Source of the DNA: UBA1952 sp965200035
GTDB lineage: Bacteria > Bacteroidota > Bacteroidia > Chitinophagales > Chitinophagaceae
Direction of reading: 5' to 3'
NCBI GenBank assembly: GCA_965200035.1
Contig: OZ241334.1
Span: 1,674,001 to 1,738,000, forward strand
Length of the DNA stretch: 64,000 nt
Below are positions 60,877 to 64,000 of this stretch, in pieces. Each line of letters starts with the position of its first letter. Positions within the stretch are counted from its first letter, which is position 1. Under the pieces are notes generated by a model. It saw only the letters and a list, made by a program, of their open reading frames with translations, had not been told where the DNA came from and did not search any database. The position numbers and the translations under genes are program-made.

Positions 60877-61810
60877 GGCTCTTTTCGTTTTTCAGATTGG
60901 CTAATTGGGTAAACAGCGTGCGCTGCTCTTCGGTAAGATGCCTGGGCACTTCCAGATTCACACGTACATAGGCATCGCCGCGCGCACCTTCTTTACCATA
61001 CACCGGCATTCCAAGACCCTTGAGGCGAAAGGTTTTACCGCTGTTTGTGCCTTCCGGTATGTTTACATTGATGGTTTTATCCATGGTGCGCACGGGTATT
61101 TTGCCACCGAGCGTTGCCGTAAAAATATCGAGCGGCTGATCGAAATAAAGATCATCGCCCCGGCGCTCAACATGCGGCGCAGCGGCCACCTGAATGGTGA
61201 GCAGCAGGTCGCCCGGTTCACCACCATTCGGACTTTGCGCGCCTTTTCCTTTCAGGCGCAACGTTTGTCCGTCAGTAATGCCCGGCTTTATTTTCAGGTT
61301 CAGCGACTGGTTGTTGAGCGATATTTGTTTGGTAGCTCCATGAAAGGCATCTTCCAGTGATATTTCCAACGATGCCTGATAGTCCTGCCCGCGGAAAGTG
61401 CGGCTGCCGCGCTGTCCACCGCCTGCGCCGCCACTAAAAAACTGACCGAAGAAGTCAGAAAAATCTCCGCCACCGGCACCGCCAAAAATATCTTCTCCAT
61501 TAAAATTTCCACTGTATTGCTGTCCGGCATTGGCCCACTGTGAGCGGTCGAAGCCACCGCCGGGCTGATTGTCCTGTTGCTGATAATATTTCCAGTTCTC
61601 GCCCAGCTCATCATATTGCTTTCTCTTTTCGGGATCGCTGAGCACATCATTTGCTTCGTTGGCCTCTTTGAATTTTTCTTCTGATTTTTTATCGTCCGGA
61701 TTTTTATCCGGGTGGTATTTGACAGCCAGCTTACGGTAGGCTTTCTTAATCTCATCCTGCGTGGCTTTTTTATCTACGCCCAGAATCTTGTAATAGTCTT
61801 TGTATTCCAT
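60869..61810 (-). CDS. CbpA-like DnaJ domain protein
   Basis: 313 residues. J domain MEYKDYYKILGVDKKATQDE with HPD (33-35), a Gly/Phe-rich linker (about 95-130), then two C-terminal substrate-binding domains (ISLNNQSLNLKIKPGITDG, RGDDLYFDQPLDIFTATLGG). No zinc-finger Cys repeats, so it belongs to the type II CbpA-like group. It stimulates DnaK. ATG at 61810 begins the J domain. The 114-aa gene overlaps its end by 8 bp. Confidence 0.94.
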   Translation of the reverse strand: MEYKDYYKILGVDKKATQDEIKKAYRKLAVKYHPDKNPDDKKSEEKFKEANEANDVLSDPEKRKQYDELGENWKYYQQQDNQPGGGFDRSQWANAGQQYSGNFNGEDIFGGAGGGDFSDFFGQFFSGGAGGGQRGSRTFRGQDYQASLEISLEDAFHGATKQISLNNQSLNLKIKPGITDGQTLRLKGKGAQSPNGGEPGDLLLTIQVAAAPHVERRGDDLYFDQPLDIFTATLGGKIPVRTMDKTINVNIPEGTNSGKTFRLKGLGMPVYGKEGARGDAYVRVNLEVPRHLTEEQRTLFTQLANLKNEKSHA

Positions 61811-62000
61811 GATGGTAGTTTCAAAAACAGCGATCAGAAGCGGAAGCTTCCCGCCCGTCAACCGCTATGGATGCTCCTACTATTTTCATGCCTGCATTTA
61901 CATTAGCCGGTCGTCTCTTGTCATTATTCTTTTTTGTTGGATGAATGCGGATCGGGGCACTATTGAAATTCCGTTACTTTAGCCTTCTTAATATTGCATC

Positions 62001-62747
62001 ATGAAAACCCCTATTGTATCTACGCTTGCTGTGTTGCTTGGCTGTCTGTGTATTTTTGAATCCTGTAAAAAGAAAGATGGCAACGGCGAATGCAGGATCA
62101 GTATGGTGCATATTACCTCAGACCAATATGATGCTACAACCACGTTGAATTATGATGCTTCGCAACGGCTTAGCCAGGCATCCACTACTGGTAGCGCCAG
62201 TAAAATGCGCCAGTTCTCCTATAAAAGTGATAGCATCTTCGTTACAGAAAATACGGGCAGCGGTAGTACCAGGTATACGGTGACAACCAACAATGCCGGG
62301 CACATCAATAAGCTGCTTGTGTACAGCAATACCGGAACGGTATCGAGCATTACCGATTATACTTACAACAGCGCCGGGCAGGTCATTGCAAAATCCATTA
62401 CCGTTGGCAACAGCACACCGATCATTTATACGATTAGTTACAACAGCACGGGCGATGCAGCGAGCATTTATAACAATGCCAATACTTTTTCTGTGACTTC
62501 TTACACCTACCTTACGGACAAAGCTTATCAGGTGGCTGATGGCGCGGGAATTGCCGATTTTCTGGATTACGGGATCACTATGGTAACCAATAAGCATCTG
62601 CTGCAATCTTCCAATGTAGTCAATGCCACAACCGGCGTAACGACTATTACTAATGAATATACTTTCGACGGAGACCGCATTGCTAAGATGATTCAAACGG
62701 CACAAGGCAAGGCCACCACTTATGATTACACTTACTCGTGCGATTGA
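62001..62747 (+). CDS. Hypothetical lipoprotein with YD-like repeats (DUF4595-like)
   Basis: 248 residues. Lipobox IFESC (Cys22), then KKKDGNGEC and repeated short beta units (LNYDASQRLSQAS, YTYNSAGQVIAKS, YTFDGDRIAKMIQ) of the YD/RHS-like type found in DUF4595 lipoproteins. Likely outer-membrane-exposed; role unknown. Its last 16 bp overlap the TMEM175-like gene on the opposite strand. Confidence 0.78.
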   Translation: MKTPIVSTLAVLLGCLCIFESCKKKDGNGECRISMVHITSDQYDATTTLNYDASQRLSQASTTGSASKMRQFSYKSDSIFVTENTGSGSTRYTVTTNNAGHINKLLVYSNTGTVSSITDYTYNSAGQVIAKSITVGNSTPIIYTISYNSTGDAASIYNNANTFSVTSYTYLTDKAYQVADGAGIADFLDYGITMVTNKHLLQSSNVVNATTGVTTITNEYTFDGDRIAKMIQTAQGKATTYDYTYSCD

Positions 62748-63334
62748 TGTTCGGAATGCTGGTTTTTGAGCCGTTGCTCAATGCGCCGGTCGGGGATCAG
62801 CCAGATAATAGCTACGATAGCATAGCCGCTTAAAGAAAGGCGCGCATCCACATAAGCCAGCGGTATTGAGATAAAATAGATAGCTGTTGATACCATTCCT
62901 TTCCAGTCTTTCCCGATTGCCACAGCGAGTGTAGAGTCCGCGCCGTGCAGCCTGATCAGCACGCGCACCAGAATGAAATAGGCGATGCTGTTCATCAGCA
63001 ATAAGAATCCATATATGGCGACCGGAAATGTGGAGAAATGATTTTCTCCCATCCATGCTGTGGCAAAGGGAATGAGGGAAAGCCAGAACAGCAGATGAGT
63101 ATTGGCCCAAAGCACTGTTCCATCTACCTTGCTTACCGCATGAAACATGTGGTGGTGATTATTCCAGTAGATAGCCACATAAACAAAGCTGAGCACGTAA
63201 GAAAGAAATACGGGCAGCAATGGACGGATGGCTTCGAATGTATTGCCGTGCGGCACTTTCATCTCCAGAACCATGATAGTGATGATGATGGCAATTACAC
63301 CATCGCTGAATGCTTCCAGTCTGTTTTTGGTCAT
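62732..63334 (-). CDS. TMEM175-like potassium channel protein (DUF1211)
   Basis: 200 residues with six predicted TM helices. The signature RLEAFSDGVIAIIITIMVLE at the N-terminus, with F9-S10-D11, is the conserved selectivity-associated motif of TMEM175 proteins; a second conserved set is YWNNHHHMFHAVSKVDG. Bacterial members form potassium channels. The gene overlaps the 3' end of the lipoprotein gene by 16 bp on the other strand. Confidence 0.9.
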   Translation of the reverse strand: MTKNRLEAFSDGVIAIIITIMVLEMKVPHGNTFEAIRPLLPVFLSYVLSFVYVAIYWNNHHHMFHAVSKVDGTVLWANTHLLFWLSLIPFATAWMGENHFSTFPVAIYGFLLLMNSIAYFILVRVLIRLHGADSTLAVAIGKDWKGMVSTAIYFISIPLAYVDARLSLSGYAIVAIIWLIPDRRIEQRLKNQHSEHQSHE

Positions 63335-63440
63335 GGCTATTGTATGGATTTAGAGCATGAAAACCGGAGATTTTTATTCCGGAAATTTTTATAAAAATAA
63401 CCTGTCAGCAGATCATAGTCATGGTCCCGTGTATAAATAC

Positions 63441-63475
63441 AAAAGCCGCTTCCTGATCGGGAAGCGGCCTTTTTA
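63441..63475 (-). terminator. Hairpin terminator after T9SS protein gene
   Basis: GCCGCTTCC (63445-63453) pairs with GGAAGCGGC (63460-63468), with A/T runs on both sides; it lies 3' of the minus-strand gene ending at 63491. Confidence 0.85.
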
Positions 63476-63490
63476 AAAATCTGTTTTTAA

Positions 63491-64000
63491 TTATTGTTTA
63501 TTCACCATCTGCGCAAGTATTTGTTTTCCTGTTCCGGCATCTTTTACGGTCAGCAGATAAGCGCCGGTTGGAATTGTTGCAAGGTCCAGTGTGCACATAC
63601 CGGCAGTAGCATCATACACTTTTGAGCTGAGCACCTGTCCACTCATATCTGTAAGCGCAATGGCTACCGATGCTGTTGGAGTTCTGATGGTCAGCTTTTC
63701 CTTTGCAGGATTCGGATAGGCCAGGGCTGTGCCATCCGTTGCCATTGCAACTGTCAATACCGGGCTGTATATGGAGGCGCCATTGATGCCGATCATTTTA
63801 AGACGATAATATCCTAAAGTCAGTGGCGCTTCGTCTGTATAGTTACCGGCTTCAGCTGTAGGTTTCATGGTAACTGTATTATGGAAGCTTTTAGCGTCCG
63901 CGCTCCGCTCTATGGTTATATGATCTAGTTCCTGCCAGTCTGCGATTTTCCAGTCCAGCATTACTGATGATTTTTCTGCATTGGCATCAAAGGAAATCAG
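63491..64000 (-). CDS. T9SS type A sorting-domain protein, C-terminal part, cut by window edge
   Basis: The last 169 residues of a secreted protein: LISFDANAEKSSVMLDWKI then the FnIII-like block (ITIERSADAKSFHN, YYRLKMIGINGASIYS) and the T9SS type A signal (ALAYPNPAKEKLTIRT ... AYLLTVKDAGTGKQILAQM). Same module order as the proteins at 16637, 18052 and 19790. The start and N-terminal domain lie beyond the window. Confidence 0.88.
   Translation of the reverse strand: MISFDANAEKSSVMLDWKIADWQELDHITIERSADAKSFHNTVTMKPTAEAGNYTDEAPLTLGYYRLKMIGINGASIYSPVLTVAMATDGTALAYPNPAKEKLTIRTPTASVAIALTDMSGQVLSSKVYDATAGMCTLDLATIPTGAYLLTVKDAGTGKQILAQMVNKQ

Noticed and set aside
1..64000. tRNA or rRNA genes
   Set aside because: No cloverleaf-like GTTCRA pattern or rRNA stretch was recognised; a dedicated scan was not possible.

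Overview
The window looks like a chromosomal segment of a Bacteroidota bacterium, most like the Chitinophagaceae. The evidence is several secreted proteins ending in the type IX secretion (T9SS) type A sorting domain, Bacteroidota-type promoters (TAnnTTTG), a DUF3276 protein, a MoxR ATPase, a PorT-like barrel, a TonB-dependent receptor and absence of strong Shine-Dalgarno sites. No rRNA, tRNA or CRISPR array was seen.

Layout. 0-1.6 kb: the 5' end of a REP-associated (Y1) transposase, two related REP-like hairpins and two AT-rich unknown genes. 1.6-5.4 kb: class Ia ribonucleotide reductase (nrdB, nrdA), split by a dispersed inverted repeat. 5.7-16.4 kb: mostly housekeeping genes: a TonB-like N-terminal-domain protein, a redox/stress operon (DsbA-like, nitroreductase, NAD-binding protein, YceI), 3-hydroxybutyrate dehydrogenase, a 7TM protein/histidine kinase pair, a cell-wall hydrolase-like protein and lipoamide dehydrogenase. 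16.6-25.5 kb: secreted T9SS proteins, including a tandem paralogous pair and a 1.5-kaa repeat protein, with a guanine deaminase between them. 26-35.3 kb: amidohydrolase, VWA lipoprotein, MoxR ATPase, LpxD, class IV aminotransferase, outer-membrane barrel, gltX and a GluQ-like synthetase.

35.3-43.8 kb is the accessory part. It holds a 303-bp element with 20-bp perfect inverted ends, a RadC-like gene, an AT-rich two-gene module (AAA/OLD-like ATPase plus PIN-like nuclease) that I consider the best candidate for an undescribed defence or toxin system, an IS3-family element interrupted by a second IS3-family element (4-bp target duplication), a Fic gene broken by two frameshifts, and a 1-kb repeat-rich stretch with a three-copy hairpin family and an 11-bp tandem array. 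43.8-53.9 kb: a GC-rich membrane protein, a frameshifted TPR histidine kinase, DoxX-like protein, an OmpR/histidine-kinase pair and an M43 metalloprotease. 54-57 kb: a metal-uptake locus, with a TonB receptor followed by a DtxR/MntR-type regulator and a matching operator-like palindrome upstream. 57.6-64 kb: small unknowns, DUF3276, DUF72, CbpA-like DnaJ, TMEM175-like channel and a T9SS protein cut by the window end.

Many gene pairs are convergent and share strong hairpin terminators. All functional names rest on motif and family recognition by eye; no database search was possible.
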